Shown: positions 23,988 through 32,143 of the stretch, one piece after another
Layout: each line of letters starts with the position of its first letter
Position numbering within the stretch: position 1 is the first letter of the stretch
NCBI GenBank assembly: GCA_036502295.1
Contig: DASXYU010000110.1
Span: 1 to 39,000, forward strand
Source: DASXYU01 sp036502295
Lineage (GTDB): Bacteria; Actinomycetota; Actinomycetes; Mycobacteriales; Jatrophihabitantaceae
Reading direction: 5' to 3'
DNA length: 39,000 nucleotides
The notes under the pieces: model-generated
What the model was told of the DNA's origin: nothing
What the model saw: the letters and a program-made list of their open reading frames with translations, nothing else
Databases searched by the model: none
Program-made: the position numbers and the translations under genes

Positions 23988-25097
23988 ATGGCTTCAGTTG
24001 AATACCACAACGCAACCTGCATCTATCCGGGCGCGACCGCACCGTCGGTCACCGAGCTGAACCTCAAGATCGAGGACGGCGAGTTCATGGTTCTCGTCGG
24101 CCCATCGGGATCCGGAAAGTCGACCGCGCTGCGCATGCTCGCCGGTCTCGAGCCGATCAGCAGTGGCGAGATCCGTATCGATGAGGAAGACGTCTCGCGC
24201 AAGGCCCCCAAGGACCGCGACATCGCGATGGTCTTTCAGAACTACGCCCTGTACCCGCACATGACCGTGGCGGAGAACATGGGCTTCGCCCTCAAGCTGA
24301 AGGGTGTCAGCAAGGAGGAGCGCGCCGACAAGGTGCGCGAGGCGGCCAAGCTCCTCGACCTGGAGCAGTACCTTGAGCGCAAGCCCAAAGCCCTCTCCGG
24401 TGGCCAGCGCCAGCGTGTGGCGATGGGGCGCGCGATCGTGCGTAACCCCAAGGTCTTCCTCATGGACGAGCCGCTGAGCAATCTCGATGCCAAGCTGCGT
24501 GTCGAGACCCGCGCGAACATCGCCCAACTGCAGGCCCGCCTCAAGACCACGACCATCTACGTCACGCACGACCAGGTCGAAGCGATGACGATGGGCGACC
24601 GTGTCGCCGTCCTCAAGGACGGGATGTTGCAGCAGGTCGACACGCCGCGTTCCCTCTACGACCGTCCCGCCAACGCCTTCGTCGCGGGCTTCATCGGGTC
24701 TCCGGCGATGAACCTGCGCGATGCGGAGCTGGTCGGCAACGGCGCCAAGCTCGGCAACATCGTTCTACCGCTCTCGCAGGAGGCGGTGAACGCCGCGAAG
24801 TCCGCCGGCCTGTCGAAGATCACTCTCGGGGTGCGGCCGGAGTCGTTCGTCACCAGGGGCAGCGAACGCGACACCGCAGGCGAAGGACTCGTCGTCAAGG
24901 TGAAGCTCGTCGAGGAGCTCGGCGCGGATGCCTACGTCTACGGCGTGCTGGAAGGCGATGAGGACGACATCACCAAACCGTTCGTCGTCCGCTTCGACGG
25001 CCGCATTCCTCCGAAGATCGGCGACACGCTCACCGTCGACGTCCTCACCGCCGAAGAGCACGTCTTCAACCCCGAGACCGGCCTGCGATTGGGTTAG
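23988..25097 (+). CDS. ugpC: ABC transporter ATP-binding protein, MalK/MsiK/UgpC type
   Basis: The 369-aa ATPase has Walker A GPSGSGKST (about residues 38-46), the Q-loop VFQNYALYPHMTVAENM, signature LSGGQRQR (about 136), Walker B VFLMDEPLSNLDAK and the H-loop YVTHDQVEAMTMGD. A C-terminal OB-fold (TOBE) regulatory domain follows, with the sequence LGVRPESFV. This is the carbohydrate-importer subfamily. No permease or binding protein gene is adjacent, as for actinobacterial MsiK, which serves several sugar ABC importers; that is the likely role. The symbol follows common usage for the family and does not imply glycerol-3-phosphate as the only substrate. Confidence 0.9.
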   Translation: MASVEYHNATCIYPGATAPSVTELNLKIEDGEFMVLVGPSGSGKSTALRMLAGLEPISSGEIRIDEEDVSRKAPKDRDIAMVFQNYALYPHMTVAENMGFALKLKGVSKEERADKVREAAKLLDLEQYLERKPKALSGGQRQRVAMGRAIVRNPKVFLMDEPLSNLDAKLRVETRANIAQLQARLKTTTIYVTHDQVEAMTMGDRVAVLKDGMLQQVDTPRSLYDRPANAFVAGFIGSPAMNLRDAELVGNGAKLGNIVLPLSQEAVNAAKSAGLSKITLGVRPESFVTRGSERDTAGEGLVVKVKLVEELGADAYVYGVLEGDEDDITKPFVVRFDGRIPPKIGDTLTVDVLTAEEHVFNPETGLRLG

Positions 25098-25107
25098 TCC
25101 GCTACGA

Positions 25108-25195
25108 CTGAGGTGCCTCAGATGCAAGGCGGAGGAGAAGAGCTGTGCTTACGGCACAGCCGACGACCGACAACGCGGCAGATGAGGCGCCTCAG
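25108..25195. repeat. Structured dispersed repeat, copy A
   Basis: This 88-bp element lies between the convergent ABC ATPase and rlmB genes and includes the rlmB stop. It opens with CTGAGG-TG-CCTCAG (perfect inverted repeat), has a central hairpin GCTGTGC-ttacg-GCACAGC (25142-25160), and closes with TGAGGCGCCTCA (perfect palindrome, 25183-25194). It aligns end to end with copy B at 30568. It may also act as a bidirectional terminator. Confidence 0.75.
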
Positions 25196-26127
25196 CGGCG
25201 GCGGCGTGCTATCTCGGCGAGGGTGACGGCGGCGGCGACGCTGGCGTTCAGCGACTCCGCCGCCTCGCTCATCGGGATGGAGAGCAGCACGTCGCAGGTC
25301 TCGGCCACCAGCCGCGAAAGACCTCGTCCTTCAGAGCCCACCACGACGACGATCGGGTCGACGGCGGCCTCGAGTTCGTCGATGGTGATGTCACCGTCGG
25401 CGTCGAGCCCCACCACGGTGTAGCCCTCCTGCTGCAGCTGCTTCAGCGAGCGGACGAGATTCGTCACCTGGGCAACGGGGATCCGCGCCGCCGTTCCCGC
25501 GGAGGTGCGCCACGCGGTCGCCGTGATGCCTGCCGAGCGCCGCTCCGGCACGACGACTCCGTGCGCGCCGAAGGCAACCGCCGAGCGGATCACCGCGCCC
25601 AGGTTGCGCGGGTCGGTGACGCCGTCGAGCGCCACGACCAGCGGCGCGTTCGCCGACTCGCTGGCCGCGTCGAGGATGTCCTCGACGTCGACGTACTCGA
25701 AGGGCGGCACCTGCAGCGCGATGCCCTGATGCAGGATGCCGCCGGTCTTGCGGTCGAGTTCGCCTCGGCTGATCTCCAGTAGGGCGAGGTTTCGGTTGGC
25801 CGCCAGACGAATCGCCTCGGTGACGCGCTCGTCGGATTCGATGTTCGTCGCGACGTAGAGGGCGGTCGCCGGGATCTTCGCCTTCAGCGCCTCGACCACC
25901 GGGTTGCGCCCGACGAGCAGTTCGGGGCCGGCGTCCTTCGGCTTGCCCTTGGCGTCGCGCCGGGACGCGGAGGCCGCCCGACGTGCGGCCGGGTGACCCT
26001 TGCGCTCCTCGGCCTTCGGCGTCGGGCCCTTGCCCAAGAGCTTCTTGCGGTTGTTGCCGCCCGTACCCACCGTCGCGCCCTTGCCCGTCTTGCGCACGGC
26101 GCCTCGGCGCTGCGAATTACCAGCCAC
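25192..26127 (-). CDS. rlmB: 23S rRNA (guanosine(2251)-2'-O)-methyltransferase RlmB / TrmH family
   Basis: The 311-aa SPOUT methyltransferase has the three SAM-knot motifs: ALDGVTDPRNLGAVIRSA, VVVVGSEGRGLSRL and IPMSEAAESLNASVAAAV. An N-terminal substrate-binding domain (ELLVGRNPVVEALKA) precedes it. The first 65 or so residues are basic and low-complexity (RRGAVRKTGKGATVG type), a feature usual for actinobacterial RlmB. It methylates the ribose of a 23S rRNA guanosine. The start is GTG at 26127, 5 nt after the cysS stop, so it is in one operon with cysS. Its stop codon is inside repeat copy A. Confidence 0.93.
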   Translation of the reverse strand: MAGNSQRRGAVRKTGKGATVGTGGNNRKKLLGKGPTPKAEERKGHPAARRAASASRRDAKGKPKDAGPELLVGRNPVVEALKAKIPATALYVATNIESDERVTEAIRLAANRNLALLEISRGELDRKTGGILHQGIALQVPPFEYVDVEDILDAASESANAPLVVALDGVTDPRNLGAVIRSAVAFGAHGVVVPERRSAGITATAWRTSAGTAARIPVAQVTNLVRSLKQLQQEGYTVVGLDADGDITIDELEAAVDPIVVVVGSEGRGLSRLVAETCDVLLSIPMSEAAESLNASVAAAVTLAEIARRRR

Positions 26128-26132
26128 GGTGC

Positions 26133-27530
26133 TTACCCCTTCAGCGTCCAGCGTGGACCCGCTGGGGTGTCTTCGACGATCACGCCCGCCTCGGCGAGCT
26201 GGTCGCGCACGGCGTCGGCCGCGACGAAATCCTTGCGTTCACGCGCTGCCCTGCGCTGCTCCAGCGCCACCTGCACGAGCGAGTCCACCACCGCGGTGAG
26301 ATCGGAGGAGACCTCGCTGCTCCACTCGAGCGGGTTGATGCCGAGGACGGAGGTCATGTCCAGCACCTGCCTCAGGTAGCGGTCGATCTCGTCCTCATCG
26401 GTGGCCTTGTTGCCCTCGCTCACAGTGTCGTGAATGACCGCCAGCGCACGCGGAACCCCGAGGTCGTCGTTCAGTGCCGCGACGAACGCCTCGGGCAGCT
26501 CGGCCGGACGCGGCTCGCCGACGATCTCGCCCGCCCGCGCGACGAAGCCTTCGATGCGACGGTATGCGGCACCAGCCTCGTCGATCGCCTCGGGCGAGTA
26601 ATCCATCACCGAGCGGTAGTGCGCGGAGCCGAGGTAATAGCGCAGCTCCACAGGACGGAACTGCTTCACCATCTCGCTCACCTGCAGGGTGTTGCCCACC
26701 GACTTGCTCATCTTCTTGCCGCCGAGGTTGAGCATCCCGTTGTGCACCCAGTAGCGGGCGAAGCCGTCACCGGCGCCGGACGATTGCGCCAGCTCGTTCT
26801 CGTGGTGCGGAAAGATCAGATCGAGCCCACCGGCGTGGATGTCGAACGTGGGGCCGAGGTACTTCGTGGCCATCGCGGAGCACTCCAGGTGCCAGCCGGG
26901 GCGACCTCGTCCCCACGGCGTCGGCCAGGACGCCGTCAGGGGCTCCTCGGGCTTGTGTCCCTTCCACAGCGCGAAGTCGCGCGGGTCGCGCTTGCGGGAG
27001 TCGCCTGCGCTGTCTCCGGCCGGCTCCATCTCGTCGACCTTCTGCCCCGACAGCGACCCGTAGGACGGCAGCGCCTTTACGTCGAAGAAGACGTCTCCTT
27101 CGGCGGCGTACGCCAGGCCGTTGGCGATCAGCCGCTCGATGAGCTCGATCATCTCGCTGATGTGCCCGGTGGCCCGCGGTTCATAGGTCGGCGGCAGGCA
27201 GCCGAGGGCAATCTCGGCGGAGCGGATGGCTCGCTCGTTGCGGTACGCCAGCGCGTACCACTGCTCGCCCTCGTCCGCCGACTTGAGGAGGATCTTGTCG
27301 TCGATGTCGGTCACGTTGCGCACGTAGCTGACTTCCAGGCCGGGCTTTTCCGGAACGGAGCGCTCCAGCCAGCGCCGCAGAATGTCGGTCGTCACCCAGT
27401 TGCGGGCGTGACCGATGTGCGGCGGACCCTGCACCGTGAGCCCACAGAGATAGAGCGACGCCTTGCCGGGCTCAAGCGGGACGAACTCCCGCAGCGACCG
27501 GGTCGCGGAGTCGTAAAGGTGCAGGCTCAC
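26133..27530 (-). CDS. cysS: Cysteinyl-tRNA synthetase
   Basis: The 465-aa class I synthetase has CGLTVQGPPHIGHARNW (Cys29 is a zinc ligand; HIGH at 38-41), the VRNVTDIDDKIL segment, RPGWHLECSAM and FPHHENELAQS with further zinc ligands, and KKMSKSVGNT (about residue 270). The usual CGPTVYD reads CGLTVQG here, a mild variation. It charges tRNA-Cys. The start is GTG at 27530. It is followed closely by rlmB, an order common in bacteria. Confidence 0.97.
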   Translation of the reverse strand: MSLHLYDSATRSLREFVPLEPGKASLYLCGLTVQGPPHIGHARNWVTTDILRRWLERSVPEKPGLEVSYVRNVTDIDDKILLKSADEGEQWYALAYRNERAIRSAEIALGCLPPTYEPRATGHISEMIELIERLIANGLAYAAEGDVFFDVKALPSYGSLSGQKVDEMEPAGDSAGDSRKRDPRDFALWKGHKPEEPLTASWPTPWGRGRPGWHLECSAMATKYLGPTFDIHAGGLDLIFPHHENELAQSSGAGDGFARYWVHNGMLNLGGKKMSKSVGNTLQVSEMVKQFRPVELRYYLGSAHYRSVMDYSPEAIDEAGAAYRRIEGFVARAGEIVGEPRPAELPEAFVAALNDDLGVPRALAVIHDTVSEGNKATDEDEIDRYLRQVLDMTSVLGINPLEWSSEVSSDLTAVVDSLVQVALEQRRAARERKDFVAADAVRDQLAEAGVIVEDTPAGPRWTLKG

Positions 27531-27555
27531 CCGCCAAGCCTATCGGCGGGGCGAT

Positions 27556-27951
27556 CTATTCGCGGACGGAGACCTTCGCCGGTGTCAGGCGCGCGACCAC
27601 ACGGATGTTGTCGGTGCCTTCGTCGTTGGTGTACGACTTGCCGAGGTAGGTCTGCGAGAGCGCCTCGATGAGCTCCGGGCCGCCCTCCTCGGTAAGGCCC
27701 ACAACACCACGGACCTCGACGTAGGTATACGGATTCGACTCATCGATGATCGTCACCGAGGTGCGGGGGTCACCCACCCAGTTGCGGTACTTGGCCCGCT
27801 GCTTGATGGTCGAAAGCAGGATGTCGTCGCCGTCGTAGGTCGCCCAGAGGACGGAGGTCTGTGGACTGCCGTCCGGGTTGAGGGTGCCGACCACCACGTG
27901 GTTCGGCGCATCGAGCAGGTCCTTCGCGTGCTGCGGCAATTCGATGGTCAT
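27556..27951 (-). CDS. PPOX-class F420-dependent oxidoreductase
   Basis: The 131-aa split-barrel protein has VVGTLNPDGSPQTSVLWATY near the N-terminus, LSTIKQRAKYRNWVGDPRTS and YTYVEVRGVVGLTEEGG, the layout of the actinobacterial F420/flavin-binding pyridoxamine-oxidase-like family. It likely uses F420 as the hydride carrier; the substrate is unknown. It diverges from the trans-sulfuration enzyme gene across only 20 nt. Confidence 0.88.
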   Translation of the reverse strand: MTIELPQHAKDLLDAPNHVVVGTLNPDGSPQTSVLWATYDGDDILLSTIKQRAKYRNWVGDPRTSVTIIDESNPYTYVEVRGVVGLTEEGGPELIEALSQTYLGKSYTNDEGTDNIRVVARLTPAKVSVRE

Positions 27952-27958
27952 GACGCTC

Positions 27959-27964
27959 TAACGT
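27959..27964 (+). promoter_or_regulatory. Probable -10 of a leaderless transcript
   Basis: TAACGT lies 7 nt before the ATG at 27972, the spacing (TANNNT-N7-ATG) typical of leaderless genes in actinobacteria. There is no ribosome site and only 20 nt to the divergent gene, which supports this. Confidence 0.45.
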
Positions 27965-27971
27965 CGTCGGT

Positions 27972-29102
27972 ATGAGTGATCTTCCGCTGCACCCGGAATC
28001 CGTCGTCGTCGCCGCAGGACGGCCGACCGCGCCCGGCGAGCCACTGTCGACGCCGATCATCCCGGCGGCGCCGTTCCGCGCCGGGCCCGGCTACAACTCC
28101 TACGTCCGCACCGACGGCAGCGCAGGTATCGCGGCGCTTGAAGAGGCGCTCGGAGCGCTCGACGGTGGCACCGCCACCGTCTTTGCCAGCGGCATGGCCG
28201 CAACCGCCGCCGTCGTGCAGACCCGTCCCGCCCGAAGCGTCCTCGTGGTTCCCACCGCCGGGTACTGGGGCAGCTTGTCCTTGTTCAATGCTCAGCAGCA
28301 GCTCGGCCACGTGGAGCTGCGCCCCGTCGACATCACCGATACCGATGCCGTCCTCGCCGCGCTGCACCCCGCTGATGGGCCCAGTGCGGACGTCCTCTGG
28401 CTGGAGACGGTGACCAATCCCCTCATCGGCGTACCGGACCTGTCGCTGCTCATCGAGGCCGCCCACCAGCAGGACGTGATCGTCTGCGTCGATGCCACCT
28501 TCACGACACCGTTGAACTGCCGTCCTCTTGATCTCGGCGCGGACGTGGTGATGCACTCGGTGACGAAGTACCTCTCCGGACACTCCGACCTCGTGCAGGG
28601 CGTCCTCATCACCCGGTCGGAGGAGCTCACTACGACGTTTCGCGGTCATCGCATGCTCGGCGGCGCGGTGCCAGGGGCGCTGGAGTGCTACCTCTCGCTG
28701 CGGGGATTGCGGACATTGGCCGTGCGCTTGGAGCGGCAGCAGGTCAACGCCGCCGACCTTGCAGGGCGCCTCAGCGAGCACCCGAGGATCGCGCGGGTCC
28801 GCTACCCAGGCCTGCCGGATGACCCCGGGTACGAGCGCGCGACGCGGCTCTTCTCCGGCTACGGCGCGATGATCAGCTTCGAGGTTGCGGGCTCCGCGGA
28901 GGACGCCGCCGCCGTCTGCGATCGCGTGCGGCTGATCACCCACTCCACGAGCCTCGGCGGCGTGGAGTCCCTGGTCGAGCGGCGCGCGATGTGGGAGGGC
29001 GACGCCTCGATGGGCGTGCCGCAGACCCTCATCCGCTTCTCTGTCGGCATCGAGAACGTCGAAGACCTATGGACGGACCTGGCCCAGGCCCTCGGCGAAT
29101 GA
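27972..29102 (+). CDS. Trans-sulfuration-type PLP-dependent enzyme (Cys/Met metabolism family)
   Basis: The 376-aa fold-type I PLP enzyme has FASGMAATAAVVQT, WLETVTNPLIGVPDL, VDATFTTPLNCRPLDLGADV, and the Schiff-base Lys in MHSVTKYLSGHSD. The C-terminal ITHSTSLGGVESLVERRAMW is characteristic of cystathionine synthase/lyases. It could be cystathionine gamma-synthase, gamma-lyase or a related lyase; the exact reaction cannot be decided by eye. It probably has a leaderless start at 27972. Confidence 0.9.
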   Translation: MSDLPLHPESVVVAAGRPTAPGEPLSTPIIPAAPFRAGPGYNSYVRTDGSAGIAALEEALGALDGGTATVFASGMAATAAVVQTRPARSVLVVPTAGYWGSLSLFNAQQQLGHVELRPVDITDTDAVLAALHPADGPSADVLWLETVTNPLIGVPDLSLLIEAAHQQDVIVCVDATFTTPLNCRPLDLGADVVMHSVTKYLSGHSDLVQGVLITRSEELTTTFRGHRMLGGAVPGALECYLSLRGLRTLAVRLERQQVNAADLAGRLSEHPRIARVRYPGLPDDPGYERATRLFSGYGAMISFEVAGSAEDAAAVCDRVRLITHSTSLGGVESLVERRAMWEGDASMGVPQTLIRFSVGIENVEDLWTDLAQALGE

Positions 29103-29151
29103 TCTCTTCGATCGGTCGGTAAACATTTCGGTCCACCGTCGCGTCATAGAG

Positions 29152-29379
29152 GTGCCCAAGGTTCATCGGCCGACGCAGGTGTTCACTTCTCCCCCATCGC
29201 CGGATCAGTGCCACTCGATTCCGACCCGCACGATCGGCGGGTACGAGGTGAAGGTCGGTTCTCCGTATTACGACGACACGACCCTCCAGCACATCCTCAA
29301 CTCGCTCACCTTCGCTAGCGACCTCGACGACTCCTCGACCTGGTGGTCGCTGCAGGACGCACTCGCTAATCACCCATGA
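29152..29379 (+). pseudogene. Short open frame, possible C-terminal remnant of an unrecognised protein
   Basis: The frame encodes up to 75 aa with natural-looking composition (TIGGYEVKVGSPYYDDTTLQ, then ILNSLTFASDLDDSSTWW). The GTG at 29152 has no ribosome site, and the frame stays open upstream into the end of the preceding gene in another frame, which fits a truncated gene better than a complete one. The TGA stop at 29377 is the first part of a terminator palindrome. The function is not recognised. If it is not a gene, 29103-29425 holds only this palindrome. Confidence 0.35.
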
Positions 29380-29428
29380 TCAACACGCTGGGATCGCTCG
29401 AATCTGAACGATCCCAGCGTGTTGATCA
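29377..29428. terminator. Long bidirectional terminator hairpin
   Basis: The left arm TGATCAACACGCTGGGATCG (29377-29396) and right arm (29409-29428) are perfectly complementary over 20 bp with a 12-nt loop. Each arm starts with the TGA stop of the gene reading towards it, the short frame on the left and ispF on the right. No T-run follows. Confidence 0.8.
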
Positions 29429-29896
29429 ACGAGTAAGTAGCGCCGTCGCGATGGCAGCGATGCCCTCGCCACGGCCGGTGAGGCCAAGCCCGTCCGTGGT
29501 GGTCGCGGCGACCGACACCGGCGCCCCCACCGCCTCGGCGAAGACGTCCTGCGCCTCGTCCCTGCGCGGGCCGATCTTCGGGGTGTTGCCGATCACCTGT
29601 ACCGCCACGTTTCCGATCGACCAACCGGCGGCGTTCACGCGTACGACGACCTCACGCAGCAACGTCACACCGGATGCTCCTGCCCACTGCGGGTTACCGG
29701 TGCCGAAGACCGAGCCGAGATCCCCTAGGCCAGCAGCGGTGAGCAGCGCGTCGCAGGCGGCGTGCGCGGCGACATCCCCGTCGGAGTGACCCGAGCAGCC
29801 GTCGACGCCTTCCCAGAGCAGTCCGGCGATCCAGCAGGGGCGTCCGGCCTCGATCGGATGGACATCGACGCCGATGCCGGTGCGGAACTCAGTCAT
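29426..29896 (-). CDS. ispF: 2-C-methyl-D-erythritol 2,4-cyclodiphosphate synthase
   Basis: The 156-aa protein carries the zinc site GIGVDVHPIEAG (Asp, His) and GHSDGDVAAHAACDAL, and the C-terminal TTTDGLGLTGRGEGIAA of IspF. It makes the cyclic diphosphate in the non-mevalonate isoprenoid pathway. It overlaps ispD by 8 nt and is the last gene of a carD-ispD-ispF run, the same order as in mycobacteria. Confidence 0.97.
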   Translation of the reverse strand: MTEFRTGIGVDVHPIEAGRPCWIAGLLWEGVDGCSGHSDGDVAAHAACDALLTAAGLGDLGSVFGTGNPQWAGASGVTLLREVVVRVNAAGWSIGNVAVQVIGNTPKIGPRRDEAQDVFAEAVGAPVSVAATTTDGLGLTGRGEGIAAIATALLTR

Positions 29897-30545
29897 GGGC
29901 GATCACCTCCGCAAGCTTCAGATCCAGCGGATAGGTGATCTTGAAGGCGCGGACGTCGCCGGCGACTCCGAGCACCTTTCCGCCCCGTGCCTCGATCAAG
30001 GATGCGTCGTCAGTGGCGTCGGCAGGCGCCCCGTCATGTGCCGCGATCAGTTCCACCCGCCGGAAGCCCTGCGGCGTCTGCACTGCTGAGAGCCGGGAAC
30101 GGTCCACGGTCTCGTGCAGCTCGCCGGTCGCCGGATCGCTGCGCCGGATCGTGTCTGTCACCGGCACCACCGGGATCACCGCTGCGGCGTCGGCCAGTGC
30201 CGCGATGACCCGCGAGATCACTTCAGCCGGGACGAACGCCCTGGCAACATCGTGGACGAGGACGAGTTCCACGTCGTCGGCAAGCGCCGCGAGGCCGGCC
30301 GAGACGGACTGCTGCCGGGTGACTCCCCCGGCAACCACCGTCGCCGACGGCGCCAACTTCGCCGCCTCATCCCGATGCGACTCCGGGGCGACGACGATGA
30401 GGTCGCGTACTTCAGGGTGGTCCGCGAACCGCATAGCGGCGTGCTCCAGCAGGGTTCGTCCTGCCACTTCGATGAAGGCCTTCGGCAGGTCCGCGCCGAG
30501 CCGCTCGCCACTACCCGCAGCAACAAGAACCGCCGCAGCTATCAC
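29889..30545 (-). CDS. ispD: 2-C-methyl-D-erythritol 4-phosphate cytidylyltransferase
   Basis: The 218-aa nucleotidyltransferase begins AAAVLVAAGSGERLGADLPK, the CTP-binding loop with the conserved Arg and Lys, and continues LVLVHDVARAFVPAEVISRV and TVDRSRLSAVQTPQGFRR. It forms CDP-methylerythritol in the MEP pathway. The start is GTG at 30545. A structured repeat (copy B) separates it from carD. Confidence 0.96.
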   Translation of the reverse strand: MIAAAVLVAAGSGERLGADLPKAFIEVAGRTLLEHAAMRFADHPEVRDLIVVAPESHRDEAAKLAPSATVVAGGVTRQQSVSAGLAALADDVELVLVHDVARAFVPAEVISRVIAALADAAAVIPVVPVTDTIRRSDPATGELHETVDRSRLSAVQTPQGFRRVELIAAHDGAPADATDDASLIEARGGKVLGVAGDVRAFKITYPLDLKLAEVIAHD

Positions 30546-30567
30546 AGCGCACTACTTATTTCGAAGG

Positions 30568-30655
30568 CCGAGGTGCGCCAGATGCAAGGCCGAGGCGGGA
30601 AGGCTGTGTCGCGACACAGCCGATCGACGAGAACGCCGCAGATGGTGTGCCTCAG
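30568..30655. repeat. Structured dispersed repeat, copy B
   Basis: This 88-bp element between carD and ispD aligns with copy A at 25108, with about 70-77% identity by eye. The best conserved parts are AGATGCAAGGC and the closing CTCAG. Its central hairpin is the perfect 20-bp palindrome GGCTGTGTCGCGACACAGCC (30602-30621). One stem pair is C-G in copy A and T-A here, a compensatory change. Confidence 0.75.
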
Positions 30656-30664
30656 CCTTCGGAA

Positions 30665-31156
30665 TCAGGCGACGGCTTCTTGCAGTACCTCATCGAGGAC
30701 GATCTCGGCCTTGTCCTCATTAGTCCCCTCGGCGAGCGCGAGTTCGCTGACAAGGATCTGACGTGCCTTCGCGAGCATCCGCTTCTCGCCGGCGGAGAGA
30801 CCACGATCGCGGTCGCGGCGCCAAAGGTCGCGGACGACCTCGGCAACCTTGTTCACGTCACCGGAGGCGAGTTTCTCGCCGTTGGCCTTGTATCGCCGCG
30901 ACCAGTTGGTCGGCTCCTCGGTGTGCGGCGCACGGAGCACCTCGAAGACGCGGTCGAGGCCTTCCTGGCCGACAACGTCACGAACACCAACGATTTCGGC
31001 GTTTTCTGAGGGCACGAGCACCGTCAAGTCACCTTGAGCGACTTTCAACCGGAGGTAGGTCTTCGTGTTGCCCTGGACCACTCGTTCCTCGATCGCTTCG
31101 ATCAGAGCCGCACCGTGGTGCGGATAAACGACGGTCTCACCGACCTTGAAAGTCAT
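30665..31156 (-). CDS. carD: CarD family transcriptional regulator (RNA polymerase-binding)
   Basis: The 163-aa protein has the CarD N-terminal Tudor-like domain (MTFKVGETVVYPHHGAALIE, LRLKVAQGDLTVLVPSENAE) that binds the RNA polymerase beta subunit, and a C-terminal helical domain with NWSRRYKANGEKLASGDVNK including the conserved Trp. CarD stabilises open complexes and affects rRNA and housekeeping transcription. The open frame runs upstream to 31285, but the ATG at 31156 has AAAGGGG upstream and matches the known length. It is followed by ispD and ispF. Confidence 0.96.
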   Translation of the reverse strand: MTFKVGETVVYPHHGAALIEAIEERVVQGNTKTYLRLKVAQGDLTVLVPSENAEIVGVRDVVGQEGLDRVFEVLRAPHTEEPTNWSRRYKANGEKLASGDVNKVAEVVRDLWRRDRDRGLSAGEKRMLAKARQILVSELALAEGTNEDKAEIVLDEVLQEAVA

Positions 31157-31350
31157 ATTGTTGTTGCCCCTTTCCGGTCTATTCAGGGTAACACGCGGGG
31201 CTGACAGCCTTCCTGGCGAAAATCGAGCCCGTTGAGTACGAGGGTCGTTGGCTCCGTCGGCGGTCGCCGCGGGAGCCGACCGCACGGCCGCAGGGCGTCC
31301 TCGCTAGGCTGTCGACGGTTTCGTTCGCGCTCGCTCGGCTAGGAGTTGAC

Positions 31351-32025
31351 GTGCATATTGATCGGCGCGCTGCGCAAGCGTCGCGCGGCATTCGCCGCTT
31401 CAGTCTCGGGGTCGTCGCCATCGGCGCGACGCTGCTCACCGCCTCGTGCGCCGCCGGGCAGGACGCGATGACCTCGGTCGAGGTTTCCGTCATCGACGGC
31501 GCCAACGCGGACGTCGGCGACATCGCACTGCGGGTCGTCCTCGTGCAGACCCCGGCGGACGGCTCCTACGCGGTCGGTACCGACGCCCAGATCAAGGCCG
31601 TCCTCGCCAACAACGGCCAGAGCGATGACTCACTCACCGGCGTGACAGCACCGGCCTTCTCCGCAGTGACCCTCTACGGCAACGGCGCGATCGCCGGCGC
31701 CGAGTCGATCCTGGACGGGGACAACGCCACCGCCTCCCCCGCGCCCACCGCATTCCCGGCCGGCACCGGCTCGGTCACCGCCCTCGACATCAAGGCGGGG
31801 GCGGCGCTGAGCATCGGCCAGACCAACGACGGCCCGGCCGTCCTGCTTCGTTCGCTCACCGCGGACGGCGCGGGCGACGACAAGGGGCTCTTCCCGGGCG
31901 AATCCGTCCCGGTGACCTTCAGCTTCAAGAACGCGGGCAGCGTCACGGTGCAGGTTCCCGTCGAGCTGAGCAAGACCGCGAACACCGCCTCCATCGAGCC
32001 GAGCGGCTCCTCCGGTTCCGAGTAG
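31351..32025 (+). CDS. lpqE: Lipoprotein, LpqE-like
   Basis: The 224-aa product has a signal peptide with lipobox LTASC (Cys about 33) and a mature part of beta-rich character: DVGDIALRVVLVQTPADGSY, GTDAQIKAVLANNGQSDDSL and a C-terminal half with VPVTFSFKNAGSVTVQVPVE. It fits a copper-chaperone-like/PCu(A)C-related or LpqE-type fold. The position between carD and radA, divergent from carD, is that of lpqE (Rv3584) in M. tuberculosis. Start is GTG at 31351 with TAGGAG 5 nt upstream. Confidence 0.8.
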   Translation: MHIDRRAAQASRGIRRFSLGVVAIGATLLTASCAAGQDAMTSVEVSVIDGANADVGDIALRVVLVQTPADGSYAVGTDAQIKAVLANNGQSDDSLTGVTAPAFSAVTLYGNGAIAGAESILDGDNATASPAPTAFPAGTGSVTALDIKAGAALSIGQTNDGPAVLLRSLTADGAGDDKGLFPGESVPVTFSFKNAGSVTVQVPVELSKTANTASIEPSGSSGSE

Positions 32026-32143
32026 CGCCCGAGATCGCTGAGTAGGTCGCGCTGACGGCCGTGCCGAAACGCCCGGTGACTTCGACGCGCTTCGCTACTC
32101 AGTCACTTCTGAGTTGTCAGACCCCGCCGCTAACTTGCGATGC

